From DASYAE01 sp036501535 (GTDB lineage Bacteria; Actinomycetota; Actinomycetes; Streptomycetales; Catenulisporaceae): a stretch of DNA of 53,350 bases. A program made the translations under genes and the position numbers. The notes under the pieces are model-generated. The model ran no database searches. It saw only the letters and a list, made by a program, of their open reading frames with translations, and had not been told where the DNA came from. This document shows positions 36,604-44,883 of the stretch, piece after piece (positions within the stretch are counted from its first letter, which is position 1; every line of letters begins with the position of its first letter). Where the stretch lies: positions 1-53,350 of the forward strand of contig DASYAE010000017.1 in assembly GCA_036501535.1 (NCBI GenBank), read 5' to 3'.

Positions 36604-38442
36604 TCAGACGGCAGTCCCTTGCAGGACCTCTCCGACCTGATCGGCGATGCGAAGAGCGTCCGGGTTCGTGTCCGCGAGCGCGGCGTAGACAGCGAACACC
36701 AGCTCAGGACGCTCACGCAGGGCCCATGCTGCACGAGGGGACTTGTCCGGACGAACGGTGAGCGTGAACCCGGACCAGACGTCGAAGTCCTTGAAGTGGT
36801 CTCGCAGCGCCGCGGTGTACCGCTCCGATGCCGCCTCGAGGTCGCCCGCGACGAGGGCAATGTCGCCGAGGGCGGCTTCGGTCGGCTGCCTGTTCGCCGG
36901 GGCTTGATAGGCCTGCCAGGTGTCGGGATACAGAATGCTGCGTCGCACCGATTCGATCGTGTTCTGGGACCAGCGGACCGCCGGTGCCGGCTGGACCTGT
37001 GGCGGATCGGTGGTGACGACGGCGCGAGTTCCGTCCCGGTACGCCGCGGCGAGCGCGGCCACCTCCACGCCGCGGACTTGGTGGTGCCGGATGCGCCAAC
37101 CGGTGCGATGGCGATCGGCCACGATCCGCGCGGCGTCCCGGACCCCCGGATCGAGTTCCGGGGCCGGCCACTGCTCCAGTTGCGTCGACAGCCTTTCGAC
37201 CAGTTCGCGCCCCGCCTGCGTCAGTCTCCCGGAGGCGAGGATCACGCTGATCCCCTCAAGGGTCTGAGTGCGCGCATAGGCGTACTCGAAGTCGGCCAGT
37301 CGCCGCTCGGTTCCTGACACGGTGGCCCGGTACCTGCGCCAGAATGCCGCGATACCAAAGAAGGCGTATATCCCCTGCATCAAGCCACCAACGGGTCGTG
37401 GGTCATCACGCCATGGTGCGTAATAGCAGGTGGCGCTGTCGTCATCGGTGAGCGGCGTCAAGTGCATAAGGCCACCGAGCTTGATGTGCTGGAACTCGTG
37501 GACCAACGACAGGGCGAGTGTCGCGGCGTCCGGGGGCGGGCTCACCATGACGCGGCCGAACGACTCGCCGCTCGATGCGCTTCGCGTCTCCCGTCCGTCT
37601 CCGATCGGGAGGGGGACCAGCGACACGACGCCGACGGCGATTGCCTCGGCGGTATCCGGATAATGATCGCAAAGGATCGTCCACGCGCCGTCCAGAAGCG
37701 CACTCCACTCATCGACACTCGCGGGGTCGAGCCGTTGGGGCGGCACCGGATCGGCGAGATCCCGGAATGGATCAATGTCGTCCAGCGACACGACGAGTTC
37801 CGGATTCGTCGTAGTGCGCAACCGGTGCAGGTCCCGCCATTCGACACCGTCGGCATATCCGCCGTCGCCCAGGACTAACGTCGCATCTGCGGCTGTGAGG
37901 GTGATTCGACCGGCGCTCGTCTCGGCATCGATCAACCGGTCCGGCGAGATCTGCGGAAATTCGGCCATGCCCATTCCGAAAAGCAGCACACGACCGTGCC
38001 GGTGGGGCAATCGGGTGCGCCATGTCAACCCGCTGCGCCATGCCGCGACGAGGGAGAGCATGTGAAGGACGCCGAGATCGACCCACAGGGGGGTGTCGTC
38101 GGTACGTGCCACGCCAGTGTGGTGGCGTCGCATGGTATAAGCCGCCCAGGCTCCGACCTGCGGATTGAGGAGGAGCTCGTCGATCGCGGCCGGGGCGGTG
38201 GTCTGGGCCTGCGCGAGGACATGCCGGGCATCGGCGGCCGGCGGCAGATCCCCGAGCAGGTCGGGGCGTTCGTCGGCTTCGTCGAACAGGGCCGTGACCA
38301 GAAGAAGTCGTCGACTGCGCTGGGTGTCCCAGAGAAATCGCACGACCTCGGAATCACCCCGACCTTCCGAGAGCGCCCTGAAATGGTCGAGCGGCAATAC
38401 GTGCCGCTTTGGCTCGGAATCACCCGCTTGCAATTGCAGCAT
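36604..38442 (-). CDS. HExxH putative peptide-modifying enzyme (aKG-HExxH beta-hydroxylase family), module 1
   Basis: The protein has 612 residues. HEFQH (315-319) occurs in SLVHEFQHIKLGGLMHL, the defining motif of the HExxH putative peptide modification family, characterised members of which are iron/2-oxoglutarate peptide beta-hydroxylases. Other blocks shared with the module 2 enzyme are TQRSRRLLL, VGAWAAY/VGNWAAY, PLWVDLG, SLDDIDPFRDLADPVPP, ATCYYAPWRDDPRP, AFWRRYRA and ADFEYAYAR. The C-terminal region (about 560-612) looks TPR-like. It lies 138 bases downstream of a 72-residue peptide gene on the same strand, its probable substrate. It contains one TTA codon (plus-strand 37876-37878). 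Confidence 0.85.
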   Translation of the reverse strand: MLQLQAGDSEPKRHVLPLDHFRALSEGRGDSEVVRFLWDTQRSRRLLLVTALFDEADERPDLLGDLPPAADARHVLAQAQTTAPAAIDELLLNPQVGAWAAYTMRRHHTGVARTDDTPLWVDLGVLHMLSLVAAWRSGLTWRTRLPHRHGRVLLFGMGMAEFPQISPDRLIDAETSAGRITLTAADATLVLGDGGYADGVEWRDLHRLRTTTNPELVVSLDDIDPFRDLADPVPPQRLDPASVDEWSALLDGAWTILCDHYPDTAEAIAVGVVSLVPLPIGDGRETRSASSGESFGRVMVSPPPDAATLALSLVHEFQHIKLGGLMHLTPLTDDDSATCYYAPWRDDPRPVGGLMQGIYAFFGIAAFWRRYRATVSGTERRLADFEYAYARTQTLEGISVILASGRLTQAGRELVERLSTQLEQWPAPELDPGVRDAARIVADRHRTGWRIRHHQVRGVEVAALAAAYRDGTRAVVTTDPPQVQPAPAVRWSQNTIESVRRSILYPDTWQAYQAPANRQPTEAALGDIALVAGDLEAASERYTAALRDHFKDFDVWSGFTLTVRPDKSPRAAWALRERPELVFAVYAALADTNPDALRIADQVGEVLQGTAV

Positions 38443-38514
38443 GCGACGCAGCGTAGCAGTGGAGTGAGGAACTGCCGCGGATTAGGGCCATACAGAGGCC
38501 GGAGAAACGTTTGA

Positions 38515-38539
38515 GGGGCGGCGCTGACGGCGCCGCCCC
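38515..38539. terminator. Strong hairpin between precursor and HExxH genes
   Basis: GGGGCGGCGC and GCGCCGCCCC form a perfect 10-pair stem with loop TGACG. It lies after the precursor gene (minus strand) and before the HExxH gene. It could attenuate transcription so that peptide message exceeds enzyme message. Confidence 0.7.
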
Positions 38540-38545
38540 TGACTG

Positions 38546-38579
38546 TTGTATCATTGGGCCAGTTGTATCATTGGGCCAG
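38546..38579. repeat. Tandem 17-base direct repeat at the precursor 3' end
   Basis: TTGTATCATTGGGCCAG occurs twice without spacing (38546-38562 and 38563-38579), two bases past the precursor stop codon. The function is unknown; it may stabilise the message or be a replication-slippage product. Confidence 0.95.
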
Positions 38580-38581
38580 TT

Positions 38582-38800
38582 TCAGTCCGCCCGTCCAGGT
38601 GGGGCGGACCCGCCGAGGTTCGCCCGGGGGCGGTCCACATCGCATAGCATGGACTCCAAGAACGGAGCCAGTTGATCCTGGCGCAGACCCTTGACCTCTT
38701 CGACTGTTAATCCCGTGAGATCAACAAGCTGGGTCTTGATGCCCGTGGCATCACCCACTGTGTCCTCGTCTTCCTGAATGTTGGACCCAGGCGATACCAA
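38582..38800 (-). CDS. 72-residue RiPP-type precursor peptide (module 1)
   Basis: The peptide has 72 residues from a TTG at 38800 with GGTGG five bases upstream. A leader-like part contains TQLVDLTGLTVEEVKGL and LAPFLESMLCDV, and a short C-terminal tail reads RPRANLGGSAPPGRAD. The other peptide in this window (48400-48618) has exactly the same length and the same C-terminal pattern (RPRANLGG-x-x-PPGR-x-D), which supports both the start codon and a functional core. The leader resembles FxSxx-COOH-type actinobacterial peptides, but the FxSxx ending is absent. It lies upstream of the HExxH enzyme and downstream of the SARP gene on the same strand. One TTA codon encodes Leu31. Confidence 0.8.
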   Translation of the reverse strand: MVSPGSNIQEDEDTVGDATGIKTQLVDLTGLTVEEVKGLRQDQLAPFLESMLCDVDRPRANLGGSAPPGRAD

Positions 38801-39010
38801 AAACCACCATCATATGATAATTTGGGCGGCCGGTATCGCCTTGGCGGGCATTACCGGTCGCAAGCCTACTCGGTGCGAAGCGCCGCAGTTTAGCTCGGGC
38901 GTCTTCTTTGGGCCAGCCCTGACGTACTCTTCCGAAGGAAGGGCCGTGCGGCTGCGGTGCGATGAGCGGCGAGCTGATGACTCGTCGCACCTCTCAGGCA
39001 CGCAACATGG
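38801..39010 (-). promoter_or_regulatory. Promoter region of the module 1 precursor
   Basis: 210 bases between the SARP stop and the precursor start, with an AT-rich patch including the palindrome ATCATATGAT just upstream of the ribosome binding site. TATCAT on the minus strand there could be a -10; no firm -35 was found. Confidence 0.4.
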
Positions 39011-42000
39011 TCAACCGGGCGGCTTCTCGCTGCACGCGGGATCTTCTGTCACCTCGGCCAGTAGCTGCTGTATTCGCCTCAAACCGGGCGTCGCGAGTTG
39101 TTGCAGCACTTCCGACGCCTGGTTCAAGTAGCTGACAGCCAGGTCTTTCTGGCCCTCGTGCAGGAAGCTCAGTCCGATGCCTTCGAGGGCGTTGGCCGTG
39201 TCGATCGGTAGCGCAATAGTCCGCGCGATGTTCAGCGCGATTCGGTGGTGGCGCCGGGCCTGACTCGGGTCGCCTGTCGCGGTGAGGACCGTGGCCCAGC
39301 AGTTGAGTGCCTCGGCTTCGCCCTGGCGGTCGCCGACCTCGCGGAACAGGGCGAGGGCCTGCGTGTGCGCTTCAATCGCGCCCGTGTGGTCACCGGTGTG
39401 ATGGTGGTAGACCCGCCCGCTGTCGTTGAGCGCTCTGGCCTGCCCGAGGCGGTGGCCCATCTCCCGGTACAGTTCGAGGGCCCGCTTCTGCTCTTCGGCT
39501 GCGCGGCTGAAGTCGCCGGTCTCGAAGTGCGCGCATCCCAAGGCATTGAGAGCCTGCGCCTGGCCCAGCCGGTGGTTGGTCATGATGAACTTGTTCAGTG
39601 CGACCTCTTGGGCGGTCACCGCCGCGGGATAGTCTCCGGTCTGGCAATATACGCGTCCGAGGTCGTTGAGGGCCGTGGCCTGGCCGATCTCGTCGGCGTC
39701 CTCCTCGTTGAGTTTGCGCGCCTGTCGGTGGGCGTCCGCCGCGCGGGCGTAGTCTCCGGTCAGTCTCCATATCCGACCGAGGCCGTTGAGCGCGCCGGCC
39801 TGGCCCTGTCGGTTGCCGACGTCGCAGTAGAGCTTCAGCGCAGGTTCGAAGACTGCGATCGCGGCCGGATACTCTCCTGTCAACCATCTAATACGGCCGA
39901 GGCTGTCGAGCGCGTTGGCCTGGCCGAGGCGATGGTCTATCGCCCGATAGAGCTCCAGTGCCTGCTGGTGGGCCTCGGCAGCCTTCGGGTAGTCGCCGAT
40001 CTGCCGGTACATCCTGCCCAGTCCGTGCAGCGCCGTGGCCCGCCCGAACGCATCGCCCATCTGGGCCGCGGCCTTCGCCGCCGCCGTGTGGAGGGTCAGC
40101 GCGTAGGTCCATGGTCCGTCGACGTAGAGGTGTCCGTGCAAGGTCGCGGCCAGGGCGACGGTGTAGGTCGGGCGTCCGTTCGCGGCGGCGTAGTCGGCCA
40201 CCGCCGCGAGGTTCGTCAGTTCGGCGCGCACCCATTCGGCCGCCTCCACGCGATCGATCGGGTTCGGGCGGTGGCGCGGCGGGCGCAGGATCGGGATACG
40301 GTACGCCGTCGTCCGGCGCGCTAGGTAGTGATCTGCCGCCTCAGCCGTGCTGAGGTAGTAGTCGAACAGCCGGTCGAGTGCGGCCTCGCGCTCGCCGTCG
40401 GCGCTGTCGGCGTTTGCGCGCGCGTACGCGTGGATGCGCATCAAGTCATGGAGCTTATAGCGGCCCGGCACCGGCTCGCTCAGCAGGTTGTGATCGACGA
40501 GGCCGTCCAGCAGGCTCGTCGCAGTGTGCGGATCCGTGTCGGCCAGCGCGGCCGCGGCGAACACGTCGATGTCCGGGCCGGGGTGCAGCCCCAGTTCCCG
40601 GAAAAGCCGGCGCTGCGCCGGCGAGAGCCCGTCGAAGGAGACGTCGAACACCGCGGCCAGATCGCGCTCGCCATCCTTGAGCGCGGCAACCCGGTGGTGC
40701 TGGTCGCTCAGCCGGCCGGCCAGATGATGGGCATTCCAGGACGGCCGGTAACGCAGCAGCGCAGCCGCAATCCGCAGGGCCAGCGGGAGATCGCCGCACA
40801 GTGTGGCGACCTCCTCCAGCGCCGGGTCGTTCGCACCGGCGCGCGCGGGTCCGGCGACGGTGCGGAACAGTGCGACGCAGTCGGCCCGCGGCGGCACGTC
40901 GAGCGAGAGACTGTGCGCGTCGTCGAGGCCCCGGAGCTTCTTCCGGCTGGTGATCAGCACGAAGCATCCCGCCGTGCCGGGGATCAGGAGCCGGACCTGG
41001 GACTCGGTGTCCGCGTTGTCCAGCAGTATGAGGGTCCTGGTTCCGGCGAGCCTGGCCCGGTATATCGCGGCGCGCTCCTCCGGGTCCGCCGGTATCTGCT
41101 CGTTGGGCACCCCGAGCGCGCGCAGGAAGGTGTCCAGTGTCTCGCTCGCCGCGCGCGGCGGATACCCGGGAGTGTGGCCGTGCAGGTCGATGAAGAGCTG
41201 GCCGTCCGGGAACTGCTGCACGAGGCGGTGTGCGACGTGGATCGCCAGGGCGCTCTTGCCGACGCCGGCCATCCCGTCGATCGCCGCGACGGCTACTCGC
41301 GCGGGTTCGTCGGTGTCCTCGTCGCCGGATTCCGCTGTCGTGCCGGCGATTTCGAGCAGCTGCGCGATCTCGGCTTCCCGGCCGGTGAAGGCCCCTGTGT
41401 CGGCAGGAAGCTGATGCCGCGGGCTGCTCCTGTTCGAGGGCTTGTCCGGCCGGTGCGCGAGCGCGGCGGTCTGCGCCTGGCGAAGCTCGGGGCCGGGATC
41501 CTGGCCGCGCTCGATGAGCGCCTCGGCCGCCCGCGCCGCGGCCTGCGACGCCTGGACGGTCTCGCCGATCTCGGTCAGAGCCTTGACGTAGATGACGGTC
41601 AGCGCCTCGCGTTCGGGATGTGCCGGGGCGAGGTCCCGCAGCAGGGCCACGGCCTGAGCCGGACGGTTGGCGCCCATATGGAGGTCGGCCAGCATCTCGA
41701 CGGCCTCCAGGCGCCGGCTGGCCAGGCCGTCCGCCTGGCCGCGCAGGTAGTCGGACTCCAGGTCGGCCAGCGCGATCTCGTTGCCCCGCCACAGGTCCAG
41801 AGCCGTGCGCAGGTGCGCCGTGGCGATCTCGTTCTCGTAGGAGTCGCGGGCCCGGACCGCATCCTGGAGCAGGTGGTCGAAGTAGTGCGCGTCGACCTGG
41901 ACCGACTGCTGGTCGACCTCCGCGCGGAAGCCGGGCCTGTTGGACAGAAGCCTGATACCTTCCCCGGCCGGCGCGAGCATCCTGCGCAGCCGGGACAGAT

Positions 42001-42211
42001 AGGAGGCGATGAGATCGTCCGCGGTGGCCGGCGGGTCGCCGCTCCACGCGTACTCGATGAGCCGCTGTTTCGGGACCGTCTGGCCCCGGTGCAGCAGAAG
42101 CACCGCCAGGATGCTGCGTTGCTGGCTCCCGCCGAGCTGCAGCGTCCGGCCCAGGTGGTATGCCTCCACCGTGCCCAACAATCGGATCTCGAACATGGCT
42201 GTCGTCACCAT
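39011..42211 (-). CDS. SARP/BTAD - NB-ARC - TPR regulator (AfsR-like)
   Basis: The protein has 1066 residues from an ATG at 42211 with a strong AGGGGAG site. Residues about 5-95 are an OmpR-type winged helix (FEIRLLGTVEAY, QQRSILAVLLLHRGQTV, DDLIASYLSRLRRML). The bacterial transcriptional activation domain spans about 100-245 (VDAHYFDHLLQDAV, ALDLWRGNEIALADLESD). NB-ARC spans about 275-560 with Walker A GMAGVGKS (about 312-319), Walker B TLILLDNADTE, ITSRKKLRGLD and GDLPLALRIAAAL. TPRs fill about 680-1040, many with the pattern GRATALHGLGRMYRQIGDYP. AfsR-type proteins activate secondary-metabolism genes. Its gene lies directly upstream of the module 1 peptide gene, which it may activate. It overlaps the upstream membrane-protein gene by seven bases. 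Confidence 0.93.
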   Translation of the reverse strand: MVTTAMFEIRLLGTVEAYHLGRTLQLGGSQQRSILAVLLLHRGQTVPKQRLIEYAWSGDPPATADDLIASYLSRLRRMLAPAGEGIRLLSNRPGFRAEVDQQSVQVDAHYFDHLLQDAVRARDSYENEIATAHLRTALDLWRGNEIALADLESDYLRGQADGLASRRLEAVEMLADLHMGANRPAQAVALLRDLAPAHPEREALTVIYVKALTEIGETVQASQAAARAAEALIERGQDPGPELRQAQTAALAHRPDKPSNRSSPRHQLPADTGAFTGREAEIAQLLEIAGTTAESGDEDTDEPARVAVAAIDGMAGVGKSALAIHVAHRLVQQFPDGQLFIDLHGHTPGYPPRAASETLDTFLRALGVPNEQIPADPEERAAIYRARLAGTRTLILLDNADTESQVRLLIPGTAGCFVLITSRKKLRGLDDAHSLSLDVPPRADCVALFRTVAGPARAGANDPALEEVATLCGDLPLALRIAAALLRYRPSWNAHHLAGRLSDQHHRVAALKDGERDLAAVFDVSFDGLSPAQRRLFRELGLHPGPDIDVFAAAALADTDPHTATSLLDGLVDHNLLSEPVPGRYKLHDLMRIHAYARANADSADGEREAALDRLFDYYLSTAEAADHYLARRTTAYRIPILRPPRHRPNPIDRVEAAEWVRAELTNLAAVADYAAANGRPTYTVALAATLHGHLYVDGPWTYALTLHTAAAKAAAQMGDAFGRATALHGLGRMYRQIGDYPKAAEAHQQALELYRAIDHRLGQANALDSLGRIRWLTGEYPAAIAVFEPALKLYCDVGNRQGQAGALNGLGRIWRLTGDYARAADAHRQARKLNEEDADEIGQATALNDLGRVYCQTGDYPAAVTAQEVALNKFIMTNHRLGQAQALNALGCAHFETGDFSRAAEEQKRALELYREMGHRLGQARALNDSGRVYHHHTGDHTGAIEAHTQALALFREVGDRQGEAEALNCWATVLTATGDPSQARRHHRIALNIARTIALPIDTANALEGIGLSFLHEGQKDLAVSYLNQASEVLQQLATPGLRRIQQLLAEVTEDPACSEKPPG

Positions 42212-43239
42212 CGCGAACTCCCCTCCAGACTCACGAGAGCATCGGCCTCCAGTCGGCAACCGGTGTCGAGCACTGCCGGGCCTGGTGGCCCGGTCGGCAG
42301 ACACTGTGTGTTCGCATACCGTGGCACCGCGGGGCTGGGACCGGTCCCGGCCGGCTGCCGTGGATCGCGCGCCGCGGGGACCTTGCCGCCGTGCCACGGG
42401 ATGCGCGCGGCGGCGTGTAGGCGGTTGAAGTACGCCTGCAGCGTGCGGCCGTTCTCACAGTCCAGATCCACCTCCAGGTAGCCCGCGGTCGCCAGGGTTC
42501 CGTCAGGGTCCAGCGACGCCCAGACCCGCTCGTCGCAGCGCACGATCGAGACGATCGCCGGCTCGGTGTAGAGGCGCAGGTCGAGGCGGCCGGACTCGGC
42601 GCCGCGGGACACCGAGTCGAGGTCGTCCAGCAGCAGGGACAGTGCCCTGCGATACGACCCCGGCTCGACGCCCAGGCGCCGGGCGATGCCGTGGCAGCAG
42701 GCCGACTCCGGGTCGGGCAGCAGGATCTCCACGCACACGTCGTTGTCGAGCGCCGCCCGAACCGCCTCGCCGAGCTCGGTGCGCGACACGGCGGGATCGC
42801 CGAGGCCTTGACCGGCTTCCGCCGGCTCGGTCCGCGGAAGGCAGACGTGCGCGTCGAGCAGCTGGATCCGGTGCGTCGCGTCGGCCACGCGCTGCAGCAG
42901 CGTTCGGACACCCGCCGGCTCATCGCGCCGGTTGTTCCGGTTCCGATGGCGGTGCCGGCGCGCCAGCGGGGCCAGCGGTGCAAGCAGCCCCATCAGGATC
43001 AGGTCGCCGACGATCTGGCCGAGCGTGTTCACGGGCAGGCCGACATAGCCGCCGACCTGTGCATCCCACCAGGTCCATCCGGCCAGCACGATGCATATGC
43101 AGAAGAGCGTGATCCGCCGGTGCCGCCCGGTGAACGGCATCTGCGGGAACGCGGCGCGGATCGACGAGAACAGTGGTCTGCGTCGATCCGCGGCCGATCG
43201 GGTGGATGACCGGGATCTTCGAGGGATCTTCTGCAGCAC
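42205..43239 (-). CDS. Membrane protein with PLD-like cytoplasmic domain
   Basis: The protein has 344 residues from a GTG at 43239 with GAGGTA upstream. A basic N-terminus precedes two hydrophobic segments (ITLFCICIVLAGWTWW and VGDLILMGLLAPLAPL). The cytoplasmic part contains IQLLDAHVCLP, VEILLPDPES, RLDLRLYTEPAIVSIVRCDE and YLEVDLDCENG, resembling the phospholipase-D-like fold seen in actinobacterial DUF5919-type proteins, although no full HKD motif is visible. The C-terminal 50 residues are low-complexity. Its stop overlaps the SARP start, so the two are probably translated together. The function is unknown. Confidence 0.65.
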   Translation of the reverse strand: MLQKIPRRSRSSTRSAADRRRPLFSSIRAAFPQMPFTGRHRRITLFCICIVLAGWTWWDAQVGGYVGLPVNTLGQIVGDLILMGLLAPLAPLARRHRHRNRNNRRDEPAGVRTLLQRVADATHRIQLLDAHVCLPRTEPAEAGQGLGDPAVSRTELGEAVRAALDNDVCVEILLPDPESACCHGIARRLGVEPGSYRRALSLLLDDLDSVSRGAESGRLDLRLYTEPAIVSIVRCDERVWASLDPDGTLATAGYLEVDLDCENGRTLQAYFNRLHAAARIPWHGGKVPAARDPRQPAGTGPSPAVPRYANTQCLPTGPPGPAVLDTGCRLEADALVSLEGSSRW

Positions 43240-43411
43240 GTCGCTACCTCGGGCTGTCGTCCGGACGATAGGGGCACTCTAGAACTGCAAATTGCGATCA
43301 GCAATTACCTAGAGGTAATATTCCTCAGGACTTTTCGCGAGACGGATCTCGCAGCCGCCTGACGGCCTGTGATCTGATTGATCTCTCGTCGCTGCGGGAG
43401 AGGGGGCTGGG

Positions 43412-44269
43412 ATGACCGGCGGGATGAGCCCGGTGGTCCGGGGACGGCGGCTCGCGGCCGCGCTGCGTCGGCTGCGCCTGGCCTCCGGCCGCACGGTCGA
43501 AGACGTCGCGCTGCATCTGGAATGCTCGGCAGCGAAGATCAGCCGGATCGAGAACAACCTCGTCACGGTCCGCATTCAGGACGCGAGGGACCTTCTCGAC
43601 CTCTACGAGGTTGACGACGAGGAGCGTGAGCGGCTGCTGGGCCTGGTGCGCGACGCGCGCAAGCGCGCATGGTGGTTCCAGTATGCCGACCTGCTCGAGG
43701 ACGGCTTCGACAAGTTCATCAAGTTCGAGGACGAGGCGGTCGACATCTGGGTGCTCGAGGCGCGGCTGATCCCGGGGCTCCTGCAGACCGAGTCCTATGC
43801 GACCTCGATGATGACCTCGCGCCGCGACGCGCCGTCGGAGACCGCCGACCGATACGTCCGGCTGCGGATGGACCGCCAGAAGGTGCTGGCTCAGGCGAAC
43901 CCGCCCGCGATGCACGTGCTGCTCGACGAGGCAGCGCTGCGCCGCCGGGTCGCGCCGCCGGATGTGATGGCCGGGCAATACAGACATCTGATCTCCGCGG
44001 CGGGCGCGCCGAACATCTCGGTGCGGATCCTGCCGCTGGACGTCGAGCCACAACATCAGGCGCCGGGATTCTCCTTCCAGGTCTTCGGATTCGCCGACCC
44101 CGCCGATCCGAGGGTCGCGTTCGAGGAGGTGTTCGACGGCTCGGTCTTCCACGAGAGCGCCGAATCCGTCGGCCGCTATATGGCAGCATTCGAACAGGCA
44201 TGCACCTGCACTTTGGACGACGCGGCGTCCGTGCGGTTCCTCGCCGCGCTCGCGCAGCAGACCGAGTAG
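43412..44269 (+). CDS. XRE-family regulator with DUF5753 ligand domain
   Basis: The protein has 285 residues from an ATG with GAGGGGG upstream. The helix-turn-helix (residues about 10-70) reads RGRRLAAALRRLRLASGRTV, then DVALHLECSAAKISRIEN. The DUF5753 domain includes DIWVLEARLIPGLLQTESYA, AMHVLLDEAALRRRV, NISVRILPLDVEPQHQ and SFQVFGFADP. Such proteins are abundant in Streptomyces-type genomes and pair with a DUF397 protein, found here on the opposite strand 82 bases away. They regulate development or local genes. Confidence 0.93.
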   Translation: MTGGMSPVVRGRRLAAALRRLRLASGRTVEDVALHLECSAAKISRIENNLVTVRIQDARDLLDLYEVDDEERERLLGLVRDARKRAWWFQYADLLEDGFDKFIKFEDEAVDIWVLEARLIPGLLQTESYATSMMTSRRDAPSETADRYVRLRMDRQKVLAQANPPAMHVLLDEAALRRRVAPPDVMAGQYRHLISAAGAPNISVRILPLDVEPQHQAPGFSFQVFGFADPADPRVAFEEVFDGSVFHESAESVGRYMAAFEQACTCTLDDAASVRFLAALAQQTE

Positions 44270-44351
44270 CCCGCCCGCACCGCTCGCCGACCGCGCTGAG
44301 GCACGGCCGGCAAGCAGTCTGGGCGAGGTGAGCGGCACGCGTCGCGGCCGG

Positions 44352-44558
44352 CTAGCGCGGGTCGAACTCGCCGGCCCGCACGCCGGCGAGGAACGCCGTC
44401 CACTCGGCTCGGGTGAACGTGAGCCGCCCGCCGGAGCGGTCCTTGCTGTCCCGCACGCCGATCTCGTCGGGTCCGATGGCGACCTCGACGCATTCGTTGG
44501 GGCCGGGCTTGCAGAAGCTGCTCTTGAACCAGCCCCCGGCGTTGGTCTCGCGCTTCAT
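44352..44558 (-). CDS. DUF397 protein, partner of the XRE regulator
   Basis: The protein has 68 residues from an ATG with GGAGGATT upstream. Canonical DUF397 motifs are present: GGWFKSSFCKPGPNECVEVA, VRDSKDRSGGRLTFTRAEW and FLAGVRAGEFD. DUF397 proteins pair with XRE/DUF5753 regulators in BldB/WhiJ-like control circuits. It is convergent with its presumed partner. Confidence 0.93.
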   Translation of the reverse strand: MKRETNAGGWFKSSFCKPGPNECVEVAIGPDEIGVRDSKDRSGGRLTFTRAEWTAFLAGVRAGEFDPR

Positions 44559-44883
44559 GGCAATCCTCCGTGACGTTGCCGGAACTCGCCGCCGGGTCGT
44601 GCCCGGCGCGGTTGACGCCACGAAGGTGCGCTTGCGACTTGGGAATCCGGCTGCATCCAACCTGCACTCAAGTAAGGCATCAGGCTCGCATCAGCATGGC
44701 CGGATAGATTGGGGCTGGGAGATGATCGCCCGCACTGCGGCGAGAGGGTTGCGTTCGTGTGCGCGCGGCGCCCCTTTTGCTTCGGTGCGCCCCCCCAACT
44801 GTGCATAGTGGCTTTTCCGGTGGTTGAGTGGGCACGGCGAGTCTCTGGCCGCTTGTCGACAGTGCTGATGATGGGGGGCGATT
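44559..44883. promoter_or_regulatory. Intergenic region between DUF397 and the module 2 STAND gene
   Basis: About 325 bases without a convincing gene. It is less GC-rich than average in the second half and ends in a G-rich ribosome binding site (TGGGGGG) before the GTG at 44884. It should contain divergent promoters; none was recognised with confidence. Confidence 0.4.

Noticed and set aside
38546..38579. CRISPR-like repeat
   Set aside because: Only two abutting 17-base copies exist, with no spacers and no cas genes.
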